From positions 1 through 11,610 of the forward strand of contig JACSSB010000192.1 in NCBI GenBank assembly GCA_014879435.1: a stretch of 11,610 nucleotides of DNA, read 5' to 3'. The notes beneath the pieces are model-generated. The model had not been told where the DNA came from, searched no databases, and saw only the letters and a program-made list of their open reading frames with translations. The stretch is from Phycisphaerales bacterium. GTDB lineage: Bacteria; Pseudomonadota; Gammaproteobacteria; Competibacterales; Competibacteraceae. The position numbers and the translations under genes are program-made. Positions within the stretch are counted from its first letter, which is position 1. Each line of letters starts with the position of its first letter. Below are positions 1 through 6,883 of the stretch, one piece after another.

Positions 1-128
1 ACGTAGCTGAGGATGATCGGGGGCAATCCAAAGCGGCTGATCATGTAAAGCAACTTGGCCGCCAGTTGTACCACAGCGTTTTGGGACAGACGATTTTTAA
101 ACTGTTGTTTGTCGTCGCTGGCGATCAT
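1..128 (-). CDS. Probable oligosaccharide flippase (Wzx-like), N-terminal fragment
   Basis: Reading the minus strand from the ATG at 128-126 gives 42 complete open codons that run off the left edge of the window. The visible protein begins MIASDDKQQF and continues with QNAVVQLAAKLLY and SRFGLPPIILSY. A short charged lead followed by 'N-A-x-x-Q-L-A-x-K-L-L-Y' and a hydrophobic 'GLPPxIL' stretch resembles the first cytoplasmic turn and first membrane helix of polysaccharide flippases of the Wzx/MATE-like group, which move lipid-linked repeat units across the inner membrane. An in-frame stop (minus-strand TAG at 158-156) lies upstream with no other start codon between, so this ATG is the likely start, although no good ribosome binding site precedes it. 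It is divergent from galE and fits the polysaccharide locus. Only about a tenth of such a protein is visible, so the family call rests on a short match and the context. Confidence 0.5.
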   Translation of the reverse strand, partial: MIASDDKQQFKNRLSQNAVVQLAAKLLYMISRFGLPPIILSY

Positions 129-230
129 TTTGGGTTCTTTGGTGCGGTGGGATAGCTATCACGATACAATTTGGAATTATGTTGTCTCAATTGTAACGAA
201 AAAGCTCCAGAAAAATGAGGAAGATCTCCA
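129..230. promoter_or_regulatory. Divergent intergenic region between flippase-like gene and galE
   Basis: This 102-base spacer separates two divergent starts and is visibly richer in A and T than the flanking genes, especially 161-215, so it should hold promoters for both directions. It contains a perfect 10-base palindrome, GATAGCTATC, at 151-160. I found no convincing -35/-10 pair: TACAAT at 165-170 is the best plus-strand -10 look-alike but has no good -35 at normal spacing. No JUMPstart/ops element (GGCGGTAG core) is seen. GAGGAAG at 217-223 is the ribosome binding site for galE. Confidence 0.4.
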
Positions 231-1205
231 ATGCATGTGCTTGTGGTCGGCGGAGCAGGTTATATCGGTTCCCATATGGTCAAATTGTTATGTCAGCGCG
301 GGTTCGAAGTAACGGTGCTGGATAACTTGTCCGCTGGCCATCGCGATGCGGTCAAGGGTGGGCGCTTCGTACTCGGCGATCTGGGCGAGCGAGATCTGTT
401 GGATGAGCTGTTCCAAACTTCGCATTTCGATGGTGTGCTGCATTTCGCATCGCATATTCAAGTTGGCGAATCGGTACGCGAGCCAGCCAAGTACTACCTC
501 AATAACGTATTCAAGACCCAATATCTGCTGGATGCCATGATTGCGCATCGGGTCAAGCATTTCATCTTTTCCTCCACGGCGGCGATTTTTGGCGAACCGC
601 TGCGCATACCCATCGATGAGAATCATCCCAAGAATCCGATCAATCCCTATGGACGCAGTAAATGGATAGTCGAGCAAATGCTATCCGATTATGAGGTGGC
701 CTATGGTTTGAAGGCGATTTGTCTACGCTATTTCAATGCAGCGGGCGCCGATCCCGATGGTGAGCTGGGCGAACGGCATGAACCGGAGACGCATCTGATT
801 CCCTTGGTGCTGCAAGCTGCTGCTGATCGTCGGCCACACATCACCGTGTTCGGTACTGACTATGACACCCCAGACGGTACCTGTATCCGCGACTACATTC
901 ACGTGAGCGATTTATGTGAGGCACATCTGTTGGCATTACAACGGCTGTGGGATGGAGCGAATGGCACCGCTTTCAATCTCGGCAACGGCAATGGCTTTTC
1001 GGTGAAGGAAGTGATCGACATCGCACGCACCGTCACCGGTCGCGAGATACCAGTGATCTACGATGCGCAGCGGTCGGGTGATCCAGCGCGGCTGGTGGCC
1101 GATTGCGGGCGAGCACGCGTCGAATTGGGGTGGAAGCCACGCTACACCGACTTGCGCGATATCGTCGCGCATGCTTGGCGCTGGGAAAATCGTGATGCGG
1201 GATAA
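231..1205 (+). CDS. galE: UDP-glucose 4-epimerase (GalE family)
   Basis: A 324-residue short-chain dehydrogenase/reductase of the extended GalE type, near the usual length of about 330-340. It interconverts UDP-Glc and UDP-Gal (and possibly the N-acetyl forms) in the cytoplasm with bound NAD. The Rossmann nucleotide loop GGAGYIG is at residues 7-13 and is followed by D31, which holds the NAD ribose. The catalytic set is the SST at 114-116, Y140 and K144 in NPYGRSK. The later RYFNAAGADP and the CIRDYIHVSDL segment are typical GalE substrate-site motifs, and the C-terminal part ends in the usual 'LGWKPRYTDL'. GAGGAAG lies about eight bases before the ATG. As first gene of the plus-strand series it probably supplies UDP-Gal or UDP-GalNAc for the glycosyltransferases downstream. 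Whether it accepts N-acetyl sugars cannot be read from the sequence. Confidence 0.93.
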   Translation: MHVLVVGGAGYIGSHMVKLLCQRGFEVTVLDNLSAGHRDAVKGGRFVLGDLGERDLLDELFQTSHFDGVLHFASHIQVGESVREPAKYYLNNVFKTQYLLDAMIAHRVKHFIFSSTAAIFGEPLRIPIDENHPKNPINPYGRSKWIVEQMLSDYEVAYGLKAICLRYFNAAGADPDGELGERHEPETHLIPLVLQAAADRRPHITVFGTDYDTPDGTCIRDYIHVSDLCEAHLLALQRLWDGANGTAFNLGNGNGFSVKEVIDIARTVTGREIPVIYDAQRSGDPARLVADCGRARVELGWKPRYTDLRDIVAHAWRWENRDAG

Positions 1206-1274
1206 GACGTACTTTTTTAGCGATCAGCGATCCGACAGCCCGATGAGTCGCACAGGAAAGCCTCGGTTTCAGCC

Positions 1275-2546
1275 ATGAGCGAAAACATGCCACGATTATT
1301 ATTGTCTGCCTATCAATGCGGGCCGGGGATGGGTTCGGTGTCGCAGATCGGCTGGCATTGGTATTCCCGCTTGAGCCAGCGGCTGCCAGTGACTTTGGTG
1401 ACGCATGTCCGCAATCGTCCAGCCCTGGAAGCGGCGGGTGCGCCGTTGCCTGGCTCGGAAGTGCTTTACATCGATACCGAATGGTTCGCTGGACCGCTGT
1501 ACCGATTGGCAGCACGATTGTTTCGCCAGAGTCAGCACGCGGTATTTTTGATCTCCTCGGCCGATTTCTATGTCTATGACGTGGCAGCACTCAAGAAATT
1601 GCGATCACAGCAGACAGCAACGGGCTGTGACTGGGATATCGTCCACGCGGTGACGCCAGTATCACCGATGGCGGCCACGCGCTTGCACCGATTAGGGCAA
1701 CCGCTGGTGCTGGGGCCATGGAATGGTGGTTTGGGCAATCCCGCTCATTTCCCGGACATCATGCGTGCCGACGCGGCTTGGCTGTATCCACTGCGTAAAT
1801 TGGGGAGACTGGTAGATGCCTTAGCGGGTTCCAGTCGGCACGCGGCGGCGATTCTGACCGCCACCCAGGCGACCTTGGACAGCATCGCGCCGCGTCATCG
1901 TCCGCGCTGTGTGCCGATGTTGGAAAATGGTGTCGATCTGGAAGTATTTACGCCGAGTCCCTGGCCGGAAGCTCCGGGGCCAAACCAGCCATTGCGATTG
2001 GTATTCGTCGGGCGTTTGGTGCCGTTCAAAGGCGTGAGCATGCTGTTGGAAGCTATGCAGCGGGTGGTGGGCGAAATGCGTGTGGAGGCCGTATTGGTCG
2101 GCAATGGACCACTGGAGGCGGAGTTGCGTGCGGAAGTGGCGGCGCGGGGCCTTGCGGATCGAGTGCGTTTTATCACCGATCCTTTGCCTGCTGCCGCCGT
2201 AGCTGCCGAGATGCAGGCGGCGCATCTATTTTGTTTGCCATCGGTGCGCGAATCAGGCGGCGCAGTTTTGTTGGAAGCGATGGCCTGCGCCCGACCGGTG
2301 ACGGCGGTCGCTTTCGGTGGGCCAGCGGAGATCGTGGACGATGCCGTGGGGCGTGCCCTGCCGCCAACCGGGCGGAAAGCGGTAGTCGATGCTTTGGCCG
2401 AAGTATTTCGCGATGTCGTGGCGCAGCCAAAGGCTTGGCGCGCACGCGGCGAGGAAGGGCTGCGACGCGCGCGCGCACATTACAGCTGGGAGGCCAAGAT
2501 CGATGCGGCAGTGGCCTTGTATCGGCGATTATTGAGTGATTGCTGA
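1275..2546 (+). CDS. Glycosyltransferase family 4 (GT-B, retaining)
   Basis: A 423-residue GT-B glycosyltransferase, predicted cytoplasmic or peripheral on the inner membrane, that moves a sugar from a nucleotide donor to a growing lipid-linked oligosaccharide. The N-terminal acceptor domain covers roughly residues 1-230, with an early glycine-rich loop (YQCGPGMGS, 13-21). The C-terminal donor domain starts near 240 with RLVFVGRLVPFKG (241-253), then VGNGPLEAEL. The family E-x7-E motif is E326 to E334 (RESGGAVLLEA). The C-terminal 'HYSWEAKID' is also typical. Donor and acceptor cannot be assigned. It lies 69 bases after galE and three bases before the phosphopantetheinyl transferase gene. AGGAAAG at about 1255-1261 is a rather distant ribosome site for the ATG at 1275. 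An in-frame ATG at 1287 is a possible alternative start. Confidence 0.88.
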   Translation: MSENMPRLLLSAYQCGPGMGSVSQIGWHWYSRLSQRLPVTLVTHVRNRPALEAAGAPLPGSEVLYIDTEWFAGPLYRLAARLFRQSQHAVFLISSADFYVYDVAALKKLRSQQTATGCDWDIVHAVTPVSPMAATRLHRLGQPLVLGPWNGGLGNPAHFPDIMRADAAWLYPLRKLGRLVDALAGSSRHAAAILTATQATLDSIAPRHRPRCVPMLENGVDLEVFTPSPWPEAPGPNQPLRLVFVGRLVPFKGVSMLLEAMQRVVGEMRVEAVLVGNGPLEAELRAEVAARGLADRVRFITDPLPAAAVAAEMQAAHLFCLPSVRESGGAVLLEAMACARPVTAVAFGGPAEIVDDAVGRALPPTGRKAVVDALAEVFRDVVAQPKAWRARGEEGLRRARAHYSWEAKIDAAVALYRRLLSDC

Positions 2547-2549
2547 GCC

Positions 2550-3275
2550 ATGATGGATCGCCGCCGCCCACCAGCTGTTTTGGCCGCCAACGAAATTCAT
2601 TTATGGCTGACGGAGCTGAGTCTGCCGAGGGAACGCTTGGCAGATTTGGCGGCAACTTTAACGGCAGAGGAAGGGGAGCGGGCAGCGCGCTTTCGTTCTC
2701 CCGCACAGCGCGATCATTTCATCGCTGGGCGTGGATTGTTGCGGGAGCTGCTGGGAGCCTACCTGAATCAACCGGCGGCGGCACTACGATTCGTCTATGG
2801 GGCACATGGTAAGCCTAGTTTGGTAGCTGAGGAGGCTGATGCAGATCTGTATTTCAACCTAGCGCACAGCGCTGGTCGTATTCTGTATGCGGTGGCTCGC
2901 CGCGAAGTCGGTGTCGATCTGGAGCGCCTGGATCGCGTCGCGAATAATGCAGCAGTAGCCGAGCGGATCTGCACGCCGCGTGAGTGGCTGGCGTTTCAGG
3001 CATTAGCGACAGAAACGCTGCGGCAACACTTTTTTATGCATTGCTGGACCCGCAAAGAAGCGATTGCCAAGGCATTGGGTGGAGGTTTGGCCTGCGGCTT
3101 GCATAACTTCGAAATTGGTTGCCCTGAAGATGAGGCAACGGACGGCCGGGTCAGTTTATGTGACGCTGCGGGTCAGCAATGGAGCGTGTTGAGCCTGCCA
3201 CTGGAAGTCGGTTGGGGTGGAGCGGTGGCGGCGGAAGGTACGGATTGGCGCTGGCAAGTTTGGCACTGGTCTTGA
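2550..3275 (+). CDS. 4'-phosphopantetheinyl transferase, Sfp/HetI-type
   Basis: A 241-residue enzyme, the usual size for the Sfp/Gsp/HetI group, which transfers the phosphopantetheine arm of coenzyme A to a conserved serine on acyl or peptidyl carrier proteins. Visible motifs in order: RDHFIAGRGLLRELL (54-68); GKPSL (87-91); FNLAHSAG (102-109); GVDLE (121-125), with metal-binding D123 and E125; and WTRKEAIAKALG (166-177), containing the conserved K169-E170. All key residues are present, so it should be active. It starts three bases after the stop of the preceding GT4 gene, so translation is probably coupled. ATG at 2553 is an equally possible start. No carrier protein, polyketide synthase or peptide synthetase is seen in the window, so its target is unknown. 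It may serve a carrier elsewhere in the locus or be a general genome-wide enzyme placed here. Confidence 0.9.
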   Translation: MMDRRRPPAVLAANEIHLWLTELSLPRERLADLAATLTAEEGERAARFRSPAQRDHFIAGRGLLRELLGAYLNQPAAALRFVYGAHGKPSLVAEEADADLYFNLAHSAGRILYAVARREVGVDLERLDRVANNAAVAERICTPREWLAFQALATETLRQHFFMHCWTRKEAIAKALGGGLACGLHNFEIGCPEDEATDGRVSLCDAAGQQWSVLSLPLEVGWGGAVAAEGTDWRWQVWHWS

Positions 3276-3344
3276 GTGATCACTGAAAGAAGCCTCCTGC
3301 GTTCCGTGGGGAAAGGGGTTGGTAGAGAGCGTTAAGGAGCACAG
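3276..3344 (+). other. Intergenic gap with palindrome and strong ribosome binding site
   Basis: This 69-base gap is one of the two longest gaps inside the plus-strand series. It begins with the perfect palindrome AGTGATCACT (3275-3284), which overlaps the preceding stop codon. It ends with AAGGAG at 3334-3339, five bases before the ATG of the next gene, the strongest ribosome binding site in this half of the window. There is no GC stem followed by a T run, so I do not call a terminator, and no clear promoter is seen. Confidence 0.35.
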
Positions 3345-4622
3345 ATGGACGATATCGACAACGATGCATCAAAGATCGCGCATCCGCCGACGATCCATCT
3401 GGCTTATCTAGTCAGTCGTTATCCGGCGGTGTCGCATACCTTCATCCTGCGCGAGGTGTTGCGATTACGCGAACTTGGTTTCGAGATCGCGGTGGCGTCG
3501 ATCAATTCGCCCGATCAGCCGCCGGAAAAACTGACCGCCGCCGAACGCGCCGAGATGGGATTGACCTATTACGTCAAGTCACATGGCCTATCGGGGGCAG
3601 TAGTGGCCGCGTTGGGAACTCTAGCGGTCCAGCCTGGTCGGTTTTTTCGAGGTTTGTGGTTTGCCGTGCGGTTGGGGGGCGCCGATCTTAAGAAACAAGC
3701 CTACGGGCTGTTCTACTTCATCGAAGCCTTGATGATCGGCCGCTGGATGGCGCGTGAAAAACGCACGCATCTGCATGTCCATTTCGCCACGCCGGCTGCC
3801 ACCGTCGCCCTGATTGCCCATCGTGTTTTTCCGATTACTTTCTCGATGACGGTGCATGGGCCGGACGAGTTCTATGACGTCCCCGGCTATTCTCTGGCCG
3901 CTAAGATCGCTGGTGCCTCTTTTATCTGCTGCATCGGCCAATATGCCCGCAGCCAATTGATGAAGTTGTCGCCACCAGATCAATGGGACAAATTGGAGAT
4001 TTCTCCGCTGGGTGTGGACCCTGCGCTGTTCACGCCCCGCCCGTTTCGCTGCAATCCCGAACCTTTTGAAATCATTTGTGTGGGCCGACTGACTCCTGCC
4101 AAAGGCCAGTCCATCCTGCTGGAAGCGATGGCGCGCTTGCGTGCGCAAGGTCGTGAAATCCATTTGCGCATCGTTGGCGATGGCCCGGATCGGATGATCC
4201 TGGAGCGTATGGTTATCGAGCGTGGCTTGCAGGATGCCGTGGTATTCGAGGGCGCGGTCAATCAGGATCGGATTCGCGCGCTGTACGCCGCCGCCGATGC
4301 GTTCGCGCTGGCCAGTTTCGCCGAAGGCATTCCGGTGGTACTGATGGAGGCGATGGCTATGACTATTCCCTGCGTGAGCACCCGGATCACCGGTATTCCC
4401 GAGTTGATCCGTGATGGTCAGGATGGATTGCTGGTGGCTCCGTCTGATGCCGAGGAATTGGCGGTGGCACTGGCGCGCCTGATGGATGATGCGGAATTGC
4501 GGCGCCGCTTGGGTGAAGCCGGTCGGGCGCGGGTCGAGAATAAATATAACCTGCATCGCAACATCGAACGGCTGGCGACGATCTTTCGGCGGCGATTGTG
4601 CGGAGGAAGTGGCCATGACTGA
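3345..4622 (+). CDS. Glycosyltransferase family 4 (colanic-acid/EPS type)
   Basis: A 425-residue GT-B enzyme unlike the first GT4 in detail. The N-terminal YLVSRYPAVSHTFILREV (21-38) is the hallmark start of exopolysaccharide and colanic-acid GT4 enzymes, whose usual form is 'YLxSRFPxxSETFI'. TVHGPDEFYD (169-178) lies in the acceptor domain. The donor domain has CVGRLTPAKG (245-254), IVGDGPDR (276-283) and the E-x7-E pair E327/E335 in AEGIPVVLMEAM. All expected residues are present. It has a strong AAGGAG site at 3334-3339. Its last eight bases overlap the start of the following GT2 gene (ATGACTGA), which indicates coupled translation. Donor and acceptor sugars cannot be inferred. Residues 1-16 before the conserved strand are poorly conserved in character, but the ribosome site supports this start. 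Confidence 0.9.
   Translation: MDDIDNDASKIAHPPTIHLAYLVSRYPAVSHTFILREVLRLRELGFEIAVASINSPDQPPEKLTAAERAEMGLTYYVKSHGLSGAVVAALGTLAVQPGRFFRGLWFAVRLGGADLKKQAYGLFYFIEALMIGRWMAREKRTHLHVHFATPAATVALIAHRVFPITFSMTVHGPDEFYDVPGYSLAAKIAGASFICCIGQYARSQLMKLSPPDQWDKLEISPLGVDPALFTPRPFRCNPEPFEIICVGRLTPAKGQSILLEAMARLRAQGREIHLRIVGDGPDRMILERMVIERGLQDAVVFEGAVNQDRIRALYAAADAFALASFAEGIPVVLMEAMAMTIPCVSTRITGIPELIRDGQDGLLVAPSDAEELAVALARLMDDAELRRRLGEAGRARVENKYNLHRNIERLATIFRRRLCGGSGHD
4602..4609 (+). promoter_or_regulatory. Ribosome binding site deciding the GT2 start
   Basis: GGAGGAAG lies within the end of the preceding gene, eight bases from GGAGG to the ATG at 4615. An upstream in-frame ATG at 4486 would give a 43-residue longer protein, but that segment is inside the previous GT4 coding region, has no such site and looks like shadow translation. 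The start at 4615 is therefore preferred. Confidence 0.7.
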
Positions 4623-5868
4623 ATTCTGGGGGCTACTGAGCATGGTGCTGGCTTTGCTTAGTGTTCCGGGCAGCGTTGAACTGTTGCTGCTGACCGTGGG
4701 CGGCGTGTTGCCTTTGGGATGGAAAGCCAGAGCACGCTTCTCAGCAGCGCCCCTAGAGAGTGAGCGCGGAAAACGGCTCGCTGTGGTGGTTCCCGCCCAC
4801 AACGAGGCTGCTGGTATTGCCGCTTGTGTGCAGAGTCTGCACGCCTGTGATCCGGGCGGCGGGACATTCGCTGTAGTGGTGGTGGCCGATAATTGTGAGG
4901 ACGACACCGCCGCACGCGCTGAAGCTGTCGGAGCGCGGGTGCTGGTGCGCCACGATCCGGATCAGCGTGGCAAGGGTTACGCCCTGGATTTCGCCTTCCG
5001 GCAACTGCTGAGCGAGCCATTCGATGCCTTCATGGTGGTGGATGCTGATACGCGGGTGGAGCCGAACCTGTTTGTCGAGGCGCAAAGACGGTTTCGCACT
5101 GGAGCGGACGCAGTACAAAGCCGCTACTGCGTCGATAATCCGGGTGATTCGCGGCGTACCCGCTTGATGAGCGTCGCACTGCAAGCTTTTAACGTGCTGC
5201 GCCCGCGTGGCCGCGAGTTCTGGGGTTTATCAGTCGGTCTGCTCGGTAACGGATTCGGATTGAGCCGCACTACTTTGGAAGCAGTTCCCTACGATGCCGC
5301 TTCGGTGGCGGAAGATCTGGAATATCACATTCGTCTGGTCCAGAGCGGTCGGCGAGTCCATTTTCTGGATAACACTACGGTCTGGTCGGCGATGCCGAGC
5401 GGTGAGCGTGCTTCACGCCATCAGCGTACCCGTTGGGAGGGGGGCCGTTTGCGCATGATCCGCGAGCAAACACCGATTCTGCTGCGCGGTATTCTGGCTG
5501 GACGCTGGCGCGAGATGGAACCGCTGCTGGAACTGTGGCTGTTACCACTGGCTTTTCACGTCCTGCTGCTGATCCTGACCTTGTTGCCGCCGTTCGCACC
5601 GAGCCGGATTTACGCCCTGGGCGCTCTAGCACTGGTGGCGTTGCATGTGCTGGCGGCGATCCGGGTGGGTGGCGGTGGTTGGCGCGATCTTCAGGCGGTG
5701 GCCGCCGCGCCGTTTTATCTCTTATGGAAGCTGAGTTTGTTCAAGGCGCTGCTACGCGGCGCACGCCAGGATGCGGCTTGGGTGCGTACTGATCGTGAGC
5801 CTTCGCCCGCACCCGCTCCGCGCTCGCAAGCGGGGATGCGAGTCGATCCGCCGAACCCAGAGCGATGA
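4615..5868 (+). CDS. Membrane-bound family 2 glycosyltransferase with QxxRW motif
   Basis: 417 residues from the ATG at 4615. One hydrophobic segment (about 5-34) precedes a GT-A catalytic domain with VVVPAHNEA (57-65), ADNCEDD (91-97, D92), DAD (143-145), AEDLEYH (232-238, the usual 'TED' site with E233-D234) and QRTRW (270-274). The last is the QxxRW signature of processive and membrane GT2 enzymes such as cellulose and hyaluronan synthases. The C-terminal part has further membrane segments (about 303-326, 332-350 and 357-375) and ends in a Pro/Arg-rich tail. It should act at the cytoplasmic face of the inner membrane on a lipid-linked acceptor, or could itself polymerise. No polymerase is visible in the window, which makes the second possibility worth keeping. 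It overlaps the preceding GT4 gene by eight bases. Confidence 0.88.
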   Translation: MTEFWGLLSMVLALLSVPGSVELLLLTVGGVLPLGWKARARFSAAPLESERGKRLAVVVPAHNEAAGIAACVQSLHACDPGGGTFAVVVVADNCEDDTAARAEAVGARVLVRHDPDQRGKGYALDFAFRQLLSEPFDAFMVVDADTRVEPNLFVEAQRRFRTGADAVQSRYCVDNPGDSRRTRLMSVALQAFNVLRPRGREFWGLSVGLLGNGFGLSRTTLEAVPYDAASVAEDLEYHIRLVQSGRRVHFLDNTTVWSAMPSGERASRHQRTRWEGGRLRMIREQTPILLRGILAGRWREMEPLLELWLLPLAFHVLLLILTLLPPFAPSRIYALGALALVALHVLAAIRVGGGGWRDLQAVAAAPFYLLWKLSLFKALLRGARQDAAWVRTDREPSPAPAPRSQAGMRVDPPNPER

Positions 5869-5871
5869 GGT
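5867..5871 (+). promoter_or_regulatory. Ribosome binding site deciding the rhamnosyltransferase-like start
   Basis: GAGGT overlaps the stop codon of the preceding gene and sits four bases before the ATG at 5876. A longer in-frame form from 5771 would add 35 arginine-rich residues encoded inside the preceding gene. The conserved GT2 fold starts at residue 7 of the short form, so the short form is preferred. Confidence 0.6.
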
Positions 5872-5875
5872 ATCG

Positions 5876-6871
5876 ATGAGCGCCGAACAACCCGACATTT
5901 CCGTCATTATCGTCTCTTTCAACACCCGCGACCTGCTGCGGGAGTGTCTGCATACGTTGCGCGCCGAAGCCGGTGGCGTGCGCTATGAACTCATCGTGGT
6001 GGATAACGCCTCGCGAGACGGTTCGGCGGACATGATCGAAGCCGAATTCCCAGCGGCTCGCCTGATTCGTGGCGAAACCAATCTGGGATTTGCTGCTGCC
6101 AATAACCGAGGTTTTGCTATCGCGCAGGGCCGCTATCTGGTCTTGCTGAATTCCGATGCCTTTCCGCGTCCGCTGGCCTTGCCAAAAGTGGTGGCCTATA
6201 TGGACGCCGATCCGAAGATCGGTTTGGGCGGAGCACGCTTGGTCGGTAGGGATGATTCCTGGCAACCTTCAGCACGCCTGTTTCCGTCGCCGCTCAATGA
6301 CTTCCTGTCCCTGTCTGGATTATCCACCCGCTTCCCGCACAGCCGTTTTTTTGGCCGGATGGATCGCAGTTGGGCCGATCCTGGCGCGGCGGCGGCGGAA
6401 GTGGATTGGGTACCGGGTGCCTTCTCGATCATCCGCCGCGAAGTTTTGCAACGTGTCGGCTCTTTCGACGAAAGGTTCTTTCTGTACTACGAAGAAGTGG
6501 ATCTTTGTCAGCGGATCAAGGCAGCGGGTTACAAAATTTACTATTGGCCGGATGTCGTAGTGACGCATCTGGGGGGCGAGTCATCTAAGACCTTGGAGCA
6601 TTTGCAGTTGTCCTCTTCGGGCGCGCAACTCACGCTATGGCGGTTACGCAGCGCCTATCTGTACTACCGCAAACAACAGGGCATGGTTGTCGCTTGGCTG
6701 GCTAAACAGATAGAAAAACAGTGGCATGTATTGCGGGCATGGAAAAATTCTCGTCGTCAGGATGCCGAAAGCCGCGCCAAGGCCGAGGAATCGCGTGTGA
6801 TCGTGACTCTGATCGAGCAGGCGTGGCGAGAAACCTGCGGTGGCCGGGTTTCACCGCCCAGGCCGTGGTAA
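5876..6871 (+). CDS. Glycosyltransferase family 2, rhamnosyltransferase-like (WbbL type)
   Basis: 331 residues from the ATG at 5876. The GT-A domain shows ISVIIVSFNTRDLL (8-21), VVDNASRDGS (41-50), ETNLGFAAANNRG (67-79), LLNSDA (90-95, metal-binding D94 in the 'NxD' form typical of this subgroup), WVPGAFSIIRR (178-188) and FFLYYEEVDLC (201-211), followed by H231. This pattern is that of the WbbL/RfbF group, often annotated as dTDP-rhamnosyltransferase. A rhamnose donor is a family-level inference, and no dTDP-rhamnose synthesis genes are in the window. The C-terminal region from about 255 (LRSAYLYYRKQQG) is the helical tail common in this group and ends in a basic stretch. It is soluble or peripheral on the inner membrane. 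The spacing to both neighbours is under 15 bases. Confidence 0.87.
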   Translation: MSAEQPDISVIIVSFNTRDLLRECLHTLRAEAGGVRYELIVVDNASRDGSADMIEAEFPAARLIRGETNLGFAAANNRGFAIAQGRYLVLLNSDAFPRPLALPKVVAYMDADPKIGLGGARLVGRDDSWQPSARLFPSPLNDFLSLSGLSTRFPHSRFFGRMDRSWADPGAAAAEVDWVPGAFSIIRREVLQRVGSFDERFFLYYEEVDLCQRIKAAGYKIYYWPDVVVTHLGGESSKTLEHLQLSSSGAQLTLWRLRSAYLYYRKQQGMVVAWLAKQIEKQWHVLRAWKNSRRQDAESRAKAEESRVIVTLIEQAWRETCGGRVSPPRPW

Positions 6872-6883
6872 GAAGGGATCACC

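Noticed and set aside
55..312. Plus-strand open frame of 85 codons across the divergent spacer
   Set aside because: It overlaps the flippase-like start on the other strand and runs into galE in another frame. It has a cysteine- and tryptophan-rich translation without motifs and no ribosome site.
1206..1274. Possible terminator or promoter after galE, because of a run of six T at 1213-1218
   Set aside because: No GC-rich stem precedes the T run and no -35/-10 pair at normal spacing was found. The gap is probably only a spacer with the ribosome site of the next gene.
2532..3286. Similar 15-base ends at two neighbouring genes: TTGAGTGAT, two variable bases, then CTGA at 2532-2546 and 3272-3286
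   Set aside because: The match is short, overlaps stop codons and is not seen at other gene ends, so chance is the simplest explanation.
3621..4907. Minus-strand open frame of 428 codons opposite the second GT4 and the start of the GT2 gene
   Set aside because: Its translation has no recognisable motif and is rich in Arg/His/Gln/Ser, as expected from reading GC-rich coding DNA backwards. The plus-strand genes there have full family motifs and good ribosome sites.
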